From positions 1 to 61,398 of the IMG/VR virus record IMGVR_UViG_3300029309_000028: DNA of 61,398 nt; one strand, written 5' to 3'. A program made the position numbers and the translations under genes. The first letter of the stretch is position 1. Every line of letters begins with the position of its first letter. The DNA comes from a virus. Of this stretch, positions 20,328 through 28,792 are shown piece by piece. The notes under the pieces are model-generated. The model was not told the DNA's origin. It was given only the letters and a program-made list of their open reading frames with translations, and searched no databases.

Positions 20328-20677
20328 AAGCTATAGATATGTCAACTTTTGTTTACGTTCTAATAATGATACTTGTTTTTATGTCAGCAACAGTTTTTGG
20401 ACAAATAAAAGTAATTCAGTTTAACGCTGAGTGGAACCAAACAAACCAAGTGCCTTGGGTACAAGAATTAAAAGACTGTAGAACTATAAGTTTTATTGAC
20501 ATCGGTAAAAACGCTGATGATGCTAAAAAACATAAAATTGCAGTTATACCTACTATAATTATATTTAAAGACGGAGAAGAAGTTGCTAGGTTTCAAGCTG
20601 ATTTAAGCTTTAAAATGGTAGCAACACGTGAAGATATACAAGAGGAAATAGATAATCAATTAATGAGCGACTTTTAA
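20324..20677 (+). CDS. thioredoxin-fold protein lacking the active-site cysteines
   Basis: 117 residues. A hydrophobic segment at about 8-26 (signal peptide or anchor) is followed by a thioredoxin-like core: IKVIQFNAEW, then a central region, then the cis-proline loop VIPTIIIFKDGEEVARF. The expected WCxxC site after the AEW motif reads NQTNQ, so both redox cysteines are missing. A binding or structural role outside the cytoplasm is more likely than catalysis. Confidence 0.65.
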   Translation: MKAIDMSTFVYVLIMILVFMSATVFGQIKVIQFNAEWNQTNQVPWVQELKDCRTISFIDIGKNADDAKKHKIAVIPTIIIFKDGEEVARFQADLSFKMVATREDIQEEIDNQLMSDF

Positions 20678-20678
20678 C

Positions 20679-21071
20679 ATGCCAGGATCACCAATGCAAA
20701 ATAATATGTTTACAACTAGCTCTGGTTACAAACAAGAAGGTAACCCTTTTCCTGTAACTAGTTGTGGTAGACGTAGAAACACTGGTTCTCCTTTATTTAA
20801 AGCAGATCCTCGTAGAACTATTGGTAAAGGCAAAAACTTTAACAAAGTTTCTAAAAATAAAAAAGCAAGAGGTGGTGCTGCAGGTGGCGGTATGACTGAA
20901 AAAGGAGTTCGTGAATACAGAAGAAATAATCCTGGTAGTAAATTAAAAACTGCAGTAACTGGTAAAAATCCATCAAAAAAAGACGCGGCAAGACGTAAGT
21001 CGTTTTGTGCTAGATCAAGAAGCTGGAAAAGTGAAAGAGGTTTAGCTGCACGTAGACGTTGGAGATGTTAA
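20679..21071 (+). CDS. small basic protein with conserved Cys C-terminus
   Basis: 130 residues, rich in Lys, Arg and Gly. The C-terminal half (MTEKGVREYRRNNPGSKLKT...ARRKSFCARS...ARRRWRC) matches a pattern common in marine phages, including cyanophages. It ends in cysteine. It is the first of several basic proteins in a row. Possible roles are DNA condensation, capsid interior or host takeover; none is shown by the sequence. Confidence 0.55.
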   Translation: MPGSPMQNNMFTTSSGYKQEGNPFPVTSCGRRRNTGSPLFKADPRRTIGKGKNFNKVSKNKKARGGAAGGGMTEKGVREYRRNNPGSKLKTAVTGKNPSKKDAARRKSFCARSRSWKSERGLAARRRWRC

Positions 21072-21081
21072 AATAATAAAA

Positions 21082-21327
21082 ATGGAAAGAAAATTAAAAA
21101 AAATATCAAAACAGCTAAAAGGAGCTAGTAAACTACACGCTGGTCAAGCTAAAAAAATAGACAGTATGATAAAAAATAAAGCATCAGCTTTAAAAATGAA
21201 AAAATCACCTGCTCTAGTTAAGCTTAGCGCTAGTTGTAAAGCAGCTGCAAAAAGAAAATTTAAAGTATATCCATCTGCATACGCAAATATGTGGGCTGCT
21301 AAAACGCAGAGACAAGGTAAGTGTTAA
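21082..21327 (+). CDS. small basic protein, PSAYANMWAAK motif
   Basis: 81 residues, about one third Lys or Arg. The C-terminus (ASCKAAAKRKFKVYPSAYAN, then MWAAKTQRQGKC) has a Cys/PSAYAN/GKC pattern that I have seen in short marine phage proteins. Its stop is immediately followed by the next ATG. Probably nucleic-acid binding. Confidence 0.5.
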   Translation: MERKLKKISKQLKGASKLHAGQAKKIDSMIKNKASALKMKKSPALVKLSASCKAAAKRKFKVYPSAYANMWAAKTQRQGKC

Positions 21328-21600
21328 ATGTATAGTCAAAGTAATAATCCGTTTAAAAAGCGTATGGGTAAGTTTAAACACTCAGATGCGCCAGATGCTA
21401 AAGGTAAATTTAAAAGCTTGTCAGCTTCAGGTTTAGCTAGTTGGATGATAAAGTCTCGTAAGGGTAACTTATCAAGAATTATTAGTAGCTTAAATCAACA
21501 AGTAGTTTTTAACAGAAAGAAAAATCCTAGTTACGCAGCTAAAATGAAAACAACTATGAATATAGTTAGAAAACGTTTAGGTAAGAAAAAAGATGAGTAA
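21328..21600 (+). CDS. small basic protein
   Basis: 90 residues, Lys/Ser-rich. The N-terminus MYSQSNNPFKKRMG resembles that of the protein at 23012 (start-YLQKGNPFKKVK), pointing to a shared N-terminal tag or an old duplication in the cluster. Overlaps the next gene by 8 bases. Function unknown. Confidence 0.5.
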   Translation: MYSQSNNPFKKRMGKFKHSDAPDAKGKFKSLSASGLASWMIKSRKGNLSRIISSLNQQVVFNRKKNPSYAAKMKTTMNIVRKRLGKKKDE

Positions 21601-22048
21601 AGCATATAGAGGTGTATTAAAAGCTAGAATAACAAAGCTTTACGGTGGAAACGTAACTGTTACTAAAGCTAAAAAATTAAAAGCTAGAAAAGGCGCTACT
21701 TCTAGAGATAAACAATTAGCTAATTGGTTTATTAACATGCAAACTAATAAACCTTCACCTGCTAAACGTAAAGATCCACTTGTTGGTACTGGTAAAAAAC
21801 CAAAAGGTAGTGGAAGACGTTTGTATACTGATGAAAACCCAAAAGATACAGTACGTATTAAATTCGCTACCCCTAGTGATGCTAGAGCGACCGTAGCTAA
21901 AGTTAAAAGAATAAATAAGCCTTACGCACGTAAGATACAAATATTAACTGTAGGAGAGCAGAGAGCAAAAGTAATGAAAAAGACGCAAGTTGCTGCAATA
22001 TTTAAACGTGGTAAAGAAGCAATAAGAAAAGCAAGAAAAAATGTTTAA
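21593..22048 (+). CDS. basic protein, unknown function
   Basis: 151 residues, strongly basic. A Lys-rich N-terminal half is followed by a mixed segment, GRRLYTDENPKDTVRIKFAT, then a C-terminal helix ending RKARKNV. I do not recognise a family with certainty. It overlaps both neighbours by 8 bases, as expected for a translationally coupled cluster. Confidence 0.5.
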   Translation: MSKAYRGVLKARITKLYGGNVTVTKAKKLKARKGATSRDKQLANWFINMQTNKPSPAKRKDPLVGTGKKPKGSGRRLYTDENPKDTVRIKFATPSDARATVAKVKRINKPYARKIQILTVGEQRAKVMKKTQVAAIFKRGKEAIRKARKNV

Positions 22049-22583
22049 AGATTTTGATATAAGTAGTTTTAAAAAGATGAAGCCGCCAGGTGATAATACT
22101 TTTGACACTATGCAAGAGATTAAAGCGTTAAAAAAAATACCTATAAAAAAAGATTTTGTAAAAAAGTTTGACGATCAAGAAAAAGCTTTTAAACAAACAG
22201 CGGAAAAAGAAGGTATAAAAAATTATGATAATAGTATAGCTGCTAAATTAATAGAAAAATCAGCACCTATAATATTAAAATTAAAAAAATATTTTGATAG
22301 ACCAAGACCAAAAGTTTTGGCTAAAAAAATGAATATAAAAATGAATGATATTGAAATGGCTTCAATGAAGACACCTTCATATCCTTCAGGACACTCTACA
22401 CAAGGTATGTTAATTGGGTTAACATTAAGCGCTAAATACCCTAGATCAAGAAAAGCGTTTATGAAAACAGCTAATAACATATCTGATAGTAGAAATGTTG
22501 CGCATGCACATTACAAAAGTGATAGTGACATGGGTAAAAAACTAGGAAAATCAATGTACAACCATATAAAAAACAAAATTTAA
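22041..22583 (+). CDS. PAP2-type acid phosphatase
   Basis: 180 residues. All three PAP2 superfamily motifs are present: KKYFDRPRP at 82-90, PSYPSGHS at 112-119 and SRNVAHAHYKSD at 150-161, giving the catalytic His pair and phosphate-binding Arg/Lys. No membrane segments are evident, so it resembles soluble bacterial class A acid phosphatases or haloperoxidase-like members. It sits among very basic small proteins. The substrate (lipid phosphate, nucleotide or phosphoester) is unknown. Confidence 0.8.
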   Translation: MFKDFDISSFKKMKPPGDNTFDTMQEIKALKKIPIKKDFVKKFDDQEKAFKQTAEKEGIKNYDNSIAAKLIEKSAPIILKLKKYFDRPRPKVLAKKMNIKMNDIEMASMKTPSYPSGHSTQGMLIGLTLSAKYPRSRKAFMKTANNISDSRNVAHAHYKSDSDMGKKLGKSMYNHIKNKI

Positions 22584-22584
22584 A

Positions 22585-23010
22585 ATGAAAAAAGCACCTG
22601 CTAAAATGAAAAAAAAGTCTATGGCTAAAGCTAAGATGCCAATGACAACTGTTAACGGTAAGAAAGTACCTGCTTTCGCTGCTGACGGTAAAGGAGCAAA
22701 CGATATGAAAAAAGGATCTGCTGCTACTATGAAGAAAAAATCAATGGCTAAAATGAAAAAAGCACCTATGAAAGTTACTGCTAAACAAAAAGCTAATTTA
22801 CCTGCTAATTTAGTTAAAGAAATAGCTAAAAAAGAAGGTTCTGTTGCTAAAATGAAAAAAGCTGCTATGAAACTTAAAAAAGAATCAATGGCAATGATAA
22901 AAAAATCTGCTATGGAAATGAAAAAAGTTTCAGCTATGAAAATGAAAATGAAAAAGTCTATGGCTAAAATGAAAAAAGCTTCTATGACTAAAATGATGAA
23001 AAAGAAGTAA
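22585..23010 (+). CDS. Lys/Met/Ala-rich low-complexity protein (histone-tail-like)
   Basis: 141 residues composed almost wholly of short units such as AKMKKKSMAKMKKAPMK. There are about 25 methionines and more than 50 lysines. It resembles the lysine-rich tails of bacterial H1-like proteins and some giant or marine virus proteins. It probably binds DNA or RNA non-specifically. The next gene begins one base after its stop, with GTG. Confidence 0.6.
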   Translation: MKKAPAKMKKKSMAKAKMPMTTVNGKKVPAFAADGKGANDMKKGSAATMKKKSMAKMKKAPMKVTAKQKANLPANLVKEIAKKEGSVAKMKKAAMKLKKESMAMIKKSAMEMKKVSAMKMKMKKSMAKMKKASMTKMMKKK

Positions 23011-23011
23011 A

Positions 23012-23296
23012 GTGTACTTACAAAAAGGTAATCCTTTTAAAAAGGTAAAACGTACTAAAGCAAAAGGTGGAGGTACAACAAAAGTATGCCTACCTAAAGC
23101 TAAAATAGCAAGTATGAGTAAGTCTGAAAGACAAGCTGTTATACGCGCTAAAAGAAAAGCTGGTAAAGCTGGTAAATACAGACGTTCTAGTAAAAGTTTT
23201 GTTACTGGTACTAGCAGTGGAGGTAGCTTAAAAACTTGGGTAAAGCAAGACTGGAGACAGGTTGCTAATCCAAGTAAAAAATGCGGAGAAAAATGA
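23012..23296 (+). CDS. basic protein with conserved C/W/C motifs (GTG start)
   Basis: 94 residues. The start is a GTG, chosen because its N-terminus (start-YLQKGNPFKK) matches the cluster protein at 21328 and because the next ATG (23114) would remove the conserved part. The pattern KVCLPKAKI...RRSSKSFV...LKTWVKQDWRQVANPSKKCG is of a type I recognise in marine phages. Function unknown. It overlaps the next gene's likely ATG by 4 bases (ATGA). Confidence 0.55.
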   Translation: MYLQKGNPFKKVKRTKAKGGGTTKVCLPKAKIASMSKSERQAVIRAKRKAGKAGKYRRSSKSFVTGTSSGGSLKTWVKQDWRQVANPSKKCGEK

Positions 23297-25524
23297 TTAG
23301 AATTTTATTACTATTATTTCCTATACTTACAATTGCACAAAAACCAATTGTAGTTAGTGTTACTACTGACCAATACCCGAGTGAAACGTCATGGTGTTTA
23401 TTTGCTGATAGTTTATATGGAGACACTATATCTTATTCAAGTGCTGGTGATTATAATATTAGTTACAACAATTATATAGACACTGCTTTTATAAGCGATA
23501 GCGTTAACAATATTACTTTTTTAATAAGAGATAGCTTTGGAGATGGTATTGATAGTGGTGGTAGTTATTTTGTTATAGTATGTAACGATACAATAGTTAA
23601 CTACCCACAACCTAATTTTAACTCAGGTTTATACTCTAATAGAGTAATACCACAATGTTTACCACAACCACCACCTTTACCACCAGGACCACCAATATGT
23701 GAAACTACTATAATAAACGTAAACTTAGATCAATATCCTCAAGAAACTAGTTGGGATATAAAAGATAGTACAGGTACTATTATAATATCAGGCGGAACTT
23801 ATAATAATGTACCAGATTATCAACCACAGTTTATAGTTAATTGTTTACCAATAGGTGAATTAACTTTTACAATATATGACACTTACGGTGATGGTGTTGC
23901 AGGTAGTTTGTGGGGTGGTCAAGATGGTTCTTATTACGTAATACAGTGTAATGATACTTTAGTTTACGGTACCGTTGCTAATTTTGGCCGTGATACAAGT
24001 CATGTTTTTATTAGTGACACATGTGCACCGCTTCCACCAGTTTATGGTTGTACAAATGATGATTATGTAGAGTATAACCCGCTAGCTACAATAAATGATA
24101 GTAGTTGTGCTACATTGAAAGTGTATGGTTGTACAGACAGCACAATGTTTAACTATGACTCATTAGCTAACACGATGGAAGATATTGATTCATGCGAGTA
24201 CACGTTAATACTACATGATTTAGTGGGTAATGGTTGGGTAGGTACAAGATTAGAAATATGGCAAGATGCTGATACATCTATATTTTTTATTAACGGACCA
24301 TATTTTAACAAAACATTTAACATAGGTTTGTATGCGCCGGCAGAGATACATGCTAAGCTATTTGTAAGTCAACAGGCTCAGCACACGGCGTTAGAGTGTG
24401 GTTTTACTTTAATAAACCCGTTAGGTGACACTACAATGAGTGTACAACCACCGTTTATTGTGCCTTTTAAAACTTACGACGCCACAACGTATTGTGGTAA
24501 TATTTGCGAAGAAAAAGTTTACGGCTGTTTAGATAGCACAGCGTTTAATTACGTTGATAGTGCTAATACAGCTTTACCTTGTTATTATTACCCTGGTTGT
24601 ATATCACCAGCATATTTAGAGTATCACGTAGATACTACTAATGGTTATTATACAGATATTAATATACAAGACAGCTGCAACACTTTAGCAGTGTTCGGTT
24701 GTATGGACGATACTATGTATAACTATAATCCGCTAGCTAATGTAGATAACGGCGGTTGTGTAGCTTATATATATGGTTGTACGGATCCGTTGATGTGGAA
24801 TTATAATCCGCAAGCAACAGCAAGTGATACGTGTATAGCATACGTATACGGTTGTACTGATCCGACAGCTTACAACTATAATCCACTAGCAAACACTGAT
24901 AACGGTAGTTGCGAAGAAGTAGTTTATGGTTGTACTGATAGCACTATGTATAATTTTAATCCACTCGCAAATGTTGACAATAATTCTTGTATACCTTTTA
25001 TCTATGGCTGCACTGATCCTAGCATGCTTAACTATAACCCACAGGCTAACACTGAAGATTTTAGCTGTATTCCTTACGTTTATGGTTGCACTGACAGTAA
25101 TGCCTTTAATTATGATTCAACAGCTAACACTGACAATGGTTCGTGTATTGCTATCGTTGAAGGGTGTATGGATGTCAACGCGTACAACTATAGCATCGAG
25201 GCTAACACTAACGATTCCGTGGCATGTTTGTATGCAGCGAATTGTATAACAGGACCTGGTAATCCTTATTGGTTAAACGATCCTTGTTATGCTTGGGTAT
25301 TAGAAGTTGATGACTATTGTTGTGAGAACGAGTGGGACACTATATGTCAAGCTACATACGATTATTGTGACGGAACTTGGTCTGGTCCGTTATTAACAAG
25401 ACAAGCTGAGAAGAAGCTAGTCGCTGTAACTGATCTTCTTGGTAGACCAACACAGATAATTAAAAACAAGCTTCTATTATTTATATACAGCGATGGAAGC
25501 GTAACTAAAAAAATAATAAAATAA
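23293..25524 (+). CDS. secreted surface protein with T9SS-like C-terminal domain and GCTDP repeats
   Basis: 743 residues from the ATG at 23293 (ATGA overlap); an ATG at 23281 is also open. MIRILLLLFPILTIAQ is a signal peptide. Two related beta domains follow (DQYPSETSW...GDGI and DQYPQETSW...GDGV). Then come about ten copies of a cysteine module, YGCTDP...YNYNP.AN.DNGSC. A cysteine-rich WLNDPCYAW...YCCENEWDTIC block precedes a tail resembling the T9SS type A sorting domain (KKLVAVTDLLGRP...FIYSDGSVTKKIIK). It reads like a flavobacterial exported adhesin carried by the phage. Confidence 0.8.
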   Translation: MIRILLLLFPILTIAQKPIVVSVTTDQYPSETSWCLFADSLYGDTISYSSAGDYNISYNNYIDTAFISDSVNNITFLIRDSFGDGIDSGGSYFVIVCNDTIVNYPQPNFNSGLYSNRVIPQCLPQPPPLPPGPPICETTIINVNLDQYPQETSWDIKDSTGTIIISGGTYNNVPDYQPQFIVNCLPIGELTFTIYDTYGDGVAGSLWGGQDGSYYVIQCNDTLVYGTVANFGRDTSHVFISDTCAPLPPVYGCTNDDYVEYNPLATINDSSCATLKVYGCTDSTMFNYDSLANTMEDIDSCEYTLILHDLVGNGWVGTRLEIWQDADTSIFFINGPYFNKTFNIGLYAPAEIHAKLFVSQQAQHTALECGFTLINPLGDTTMSVQPPFIVPFKTYDATTYCGNICEEKVYGCLDSTAFNYVDSANTALPCYYYPGCISPAYLEYHVDTTNGYYTDINIQDSCNTLAVFGCMDDTMYNYNPLANVDNGGCVAYIYGCTDPLMWNYNPQATASDTCIAYVYGCTDPTAYNYNPLANTDNGSCEEVVYGCTDSTMYNFNPLANVDNNSCIPFIYGCTDPSMLNYNPQANTEDFSCIPYVYGCTDSNAFNYDSTANTDNGSCIAIVEGCMDVNAYNYSIEANTNDSVACLYAANCITGPGNPYWLNDPCYAWVLEVDDYCCENEWDTICQATYDYCDGTWSGPLLTRQAEKKLVAVTDLLGRPTQIIKNKLLLFIYSDGSVTKKIIK
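24034..25230 (+). repeat. cysteine-module repeats (GCTD...NYNP...GSC)
   Basis: Within the secreted protein, a unit of about 33-35 residues recurs. The densest run is from about 24700 to 25200, with seven units in tandem. Each has GC(T/M)D, a YN(Y/F)(N/D)P-like core and a closing C. Third-position differences between units show the repeats are not recent. Confidence 0.75.
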
Positions 25525-25526
25525 CT

Positions 25527-25931
25527 ATGGCAACAACAACTGCAGCGATTACGCTAACAAGTACTGATTTGCTTTCTGATTCATTGTCACTGTCAACAAC
25601 AGCTACTCTTACAAAAGCTGGAGGTGCTGTTGGCCTAGACCAGACATCAGGATTAGGAAGAAAAACTACAACAGCAACTTCAACGTTTACATTGTTTGAT
25701 GGTGCTGATTACACAGCAGCAAAAGCACATAAACTTTACTTAAAAAACACTTCTACTACAGACTCTGAATATTATACTCTAGTAGTTAACAGTGAAGAGA
25801 TAGGTAGATTATATGCTGGTGACTGGGCTTTTTTACCTTACTCAGCTTCTGCTGATACTAATGATATTAAGCTTACTCCAAGTGTTGGTACTACTATGAC
25901 GCTTGAATACATGTTAATATTTGAAGCTTAA
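25527..25931 (+). CDS. small structural (tail fibre region) protein
   Basis: 134 residues, Thr/Ser/Ala-rich with alternating beta pattern and no signal peptide or catalytic motif. It begins 2 bases after the secreted protein and precedes the fibre gene, so it is probably a baseplate or fibre accessory. Not assigned to a family. Confidence 0.5.
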   Translation: MATTTAAITLTSTDLLSDSLSLSTTATLTKAGGAVGLDQTSGLGRKTTTATSTFTLFDGADYTAAKAHKLYLKNTSTTDSEYYTLVVNSEEIGRLYAGDWAFLPYSASADTNDIKLTPSVGTTMTLEYMLIFEA

Positions 25932-25937
25932 TAAGTA

Positions 25938-26252
25938 ATGGCTTTTACAGCTAGATATAACATAACAAGTTCAAACCCAACAGATCTTATAGCTGCCGGT
26001 GAAAACGCCGGCAACTTAAGGTCTATACTACTAACCAACGTACATAGTAGTAATTCTATTAGTGTAGACTTATCTTTATATAATGCTAGTGATTATAAAA
26101 CGACTTATATAATTAAAAACACAGCTATACCTTCTGGTACTAGTTTAGATTTAGATGTTTCTAATATATCTATAAACACAGCTAAAAATCAAGATACGTT
26201 AACAATAAAATGTTCTTCTGCTGATGGTATAGACGTAATAATAAGTAAATAA
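25938..26252 (+). CDS. small structural protein next to fibre gene
   Basis: 104 residues, beta-rich (SILLTNVHSSNSISVDLSLY...LDLDVSNISI). Its pattern resembles small virion proteins that occur beside fibres in many marine phages. It ends one base before the fibre gene. Function inferred from position only. Confidence 0.5.
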   Translation: MAFTARYNITSSNPTDLIAAGENAGNLRSILLTNVHSSNSISVDLSLYNASDYKTTYIIKNTAIPSGTSLDLDVSNISINTAKNQDTLTIKCSSADGIDVIISK

Positions 26253-26253
26253 A

Positions 26254-28788
26254 ATGAAAAAATATATCGGTCAGCACATATTTGATTATGTTGCCAGCTT
26301 TCGTCAGAAGGTTGGTATAGGCACCGATACACCGGCACAACCTCTACATGTTAGTGGTAACGCTAGAGTAGATGGTGATTTTTTTATTATTGAGTCAAAT
26401 CCACAAATATTTCTTGCAGATACAAACCATAACTCTGACTTTTCAATTAATCTTAACAGCGGTCTTTTTAAAATTACAGACACTACAAACACTGTTGACG
26501 TATTGACTATAGACTCTTCTAGTAACGTTGGCATAGGTTTAACAAATCCAACTGAAAAGCTTCACGTTTCTGGTAACGCTATAATAACAGGTGATCTAAC
26601 TGTAAGCGGTACAACAACAACAATAGATACTACGAACTTAAACGTAGAAGATAAAAACATAACAATAAACTATAGCACCGGTGATTCTTCATCTACGGCA
26701 GACGGTGCTGGTATTACAATACAAGATGCTGTAGATTCTTCAAATGATGCCACTATTCTGTGGGATGCAACTAACGATGAATTTGATTTTAGTCATGGCG
26801 CTACTTTTAGCGGCGCTGTAAATTTTGGTGTTGACGACACTGGTGTAGATGTAAAATTTTATGGAGCTACATCTGGCAGGTTTATGCTATGGGATGAGAG
26901 TTTAGATTCTTTAATATTTAAAGACAATGTTGAAATAAGAATTGGTAGCGGTTTTGATTTAAGATTATCACATGATGGTTCACACTCAAGAATAAAAAAT
27001 AATAATGGTGATTTATTTATAACACAAAAGGCAGATGACGGAGATATTAGCTTCCAGTCAGATGACGGAAGTGGTGGTACAACAGAATATTTTAGATTAG
27101 ACGGTGGCGATGTTAAAACTATTGTTAACCAAACAATGGAGTTTCAAGACAATGTTAAACTTGCTATTGGTAATAGTGAAGATTTAACTATTGATCACAA
27201 CGCTACAAACTCAAGAATATTTAATAACACTGGAAACTTAAGAATAATAAATAGCGCAGATAACGGAGACATAACATTTGAGTCTGATGACGGAAGTGGA
27301 GGTGTAACTACATATCTAACTTTAGATGGTGGTTTTAGCTCACCACAAATAATAATGCCAGACAATGTTCAAATGAGTTTTGGTACTGGTTTAGATTTAA
27401 GAATTATTCATGATGGTTTTGATAGTTACATAACTAGCAATGGAACAGGTGACTTATATATAAGGCAAGCTAATGACGACAAAGATATTATTTTCCAAAG
27501 CGACGACGGCTCTGGTGGTTTAGCTACGTACATAACTATTGACGGTAGTACTAATAGAGTTAATTTTAATAAGCCTATTAAAGTAGCTGATAATACAGCT
27601 GTAAATATAGGTTCAGGTTTAGATTTACAATTAAGCCATGACGGTAGTGATAGTTATATATCTCAAAATGGTGCTGGCCATCTTTATATTGAAAACAACA
27701 ATGATGATCAAGATGTAATATTTAGATGCGATGATGGTAGCGGTGGTACAACAAATTATTTTAAGTTAGATGGTGGTGATGCTATAATTAAATTTGAAAA
27801 AGATACTAAGCACTTTGATAATGTTAAAGGAACTTTTGGTAACGCAAGTGATTTACAAATATATCATAGTGGAACAAAAAGTTTTATACAAAACGAAACT
27901 GGTCACCTTGACATACGTAATACAGCTACTAACTCTGATATTATTTTTCAAGCTGATGATGGTAGTGGTAGTTTTACTACATATTTCCAAATAGATGGTG
28001 GTGATGAAAAAATATATGCTTTTAAAGATGTGAAGTTTGGCGATGGCATAAGCGCTAGTTTTGGTAATAACGATCTTTTAATTCAACATAATGGTACTAA
28101 ATCTTTTATAAATAATTTTACGGGTGATTTAGAAATATCAAACTCAGCTGATGACTCAGATATTAAGTTTATTTGTGATGATGGCAGTGGAGGTACTCAA
28201 ACTTATTTAACTATAGATGGTGGTTTAGAAGCTGTAATTGCTCCAGACACTATATATTTAGCGGCAGGTAATAGTTTAGATTTAAGTCTTAGGCATGATG
28301 GTACTAATTCACATTTTCAAAATAATACAGGTAACTTAACTATTAAAAATGCTGCTAACGACAAAGATATTATATTTCAGTGTGATGATGGCTCTGGTGG
28401 ATTAACAACTTATTTTAAATTAGATGGTAGTATAGCTACACACGATGGTAGTTCTACAACTAGTATGTTTACTAAATGGGAAGACAACTCTATAATAAGC
28501 TTAGGTACTAGTAACGATGCTAGGCTTTATCATAATGGTACAGATACTTATTTAGATAATTTAACTGGTGATTATTACATAAGACAAAAAGCAAACGATA
28601 AAGATTTAATATTACAATGTGATGACGGATCAGGTGGTAATGCAACTTATATTACTTTAGATGGTAGTGATGTTAATACAACTATACACACTATAAAAGT
28701 ATTAATGCCAAACTTACCAACATCAGATCCAAGTAATGCAGGGCAATTGTGGAACGATAGTGGTACATTAAAAATTTCAGCAGGTTAA
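26254..28788 (+). CDS. repetitive tail fibre
   Basis: 844 residues. The N-terminus (MKKYIGQHIFDYVASFRQKV) is followed by GIGTDTPAQPLHVSGNARV and GIGLTNPTEKLHVSGNAII units typical of fibre shafts. From about residue 210, roughly nine repeats of 60-65 residues follow, each with a LxLSHDGxxSxIxN...GDL.I...D.DI.FQSDDGSGG...Y..LDGG pattern. The end is LWNDSGTLKISAG, with no intramolecular chaperone domain. Likely host-recognition fibre. Confidence 0.75.
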   Translation: MKKYIGQHIFDYVASFRQKVGIGTDTPAQPLHVSGNARVDGDFFIIESNPQIFLADTNHNSDFSINLNSGLFKITDTTNTVDVLTIDSSSNVGIGLTNPTEKLHVSGNAIITGDLTVSGTTTTIDTTNLNVEDKNITINYSTGDSSSTADGAGITIQDAVDSSNDATILWDATNDEFDFSHGATFSGAVNFGVDDTGVDVKFYGATSGRFMLWDESLDSLIFKDNVEIRIGSGFDLRLSHDGSHSRIKNNNGDLFITQKADDGDISFQSDDGSGGTTEYFRLDGGDVKTIVNQTMEFQDNVKLAIGNSEDLTIDHNATNSRIFNNTGNLRIINSADNGDITFESDDGSGGVTTYLTLDGGFSSPQIIMPDNVQMSFGTGLDLRIIHDGFDSYITSNGTGDLYIRQANDDKDIIFQSDDGSGGLATYITIDGSTNRVNFNKPIKVADNTAVNIGSGLDLQLSHDGSDSYISQNGAGHLYIENNNDDQDVIFRCDDGSGGTTNYFKLDGGDAIIKFEKDTKHFDNVKGTFGNASDLQIYHSGTKSFIQNETGHLDIRNTATNSDIIFQADDGSGSFTTYFQIDGGDEKIYAFKDVKFGDGISASFGNNDLLIQHNGTKSFINNFTGDLEISNSADDSDIKFICDDGSGGTQTYLTIDGGLEAVIAPDTIYLAAGNSLDLSLRHDGTNSHFQNNTGNLTIKNAANDKDIIFQCDDGSGGLTTYFKLDGSIATHDGSSTTSMFTKWEDNSIISLGTSNDARLYHNGTDTYLDNLTGDYYIRQKANDKDLILQCDDGSGGNATYITLDGSDVNTTIHTIKVLMPNLPTSDPSNAGQLWNDSGTLKISAG
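26920..28680 (+). repeat. tandem fibre repeats, ~190 bp units
   Basis: About nine diverged copies of a segment encoding HDG...N.TG.L.I......DI.F..DDGSGG.TTY..LDG occur in tandem inside the fibre gene. The SDDGSGG core is near-constant while the surface positions vary. Confidence 0.75.
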
Positions 28789-28792
28789 AATT

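Noticed and set aside
26920-28680. repetitive region as a CRISPR array or DGR target
   Set aside because: The repeats are coding fibre modules with diverged sequence and no spacer pattern. There is no reverse transcriptase gene or template repeat nearby.
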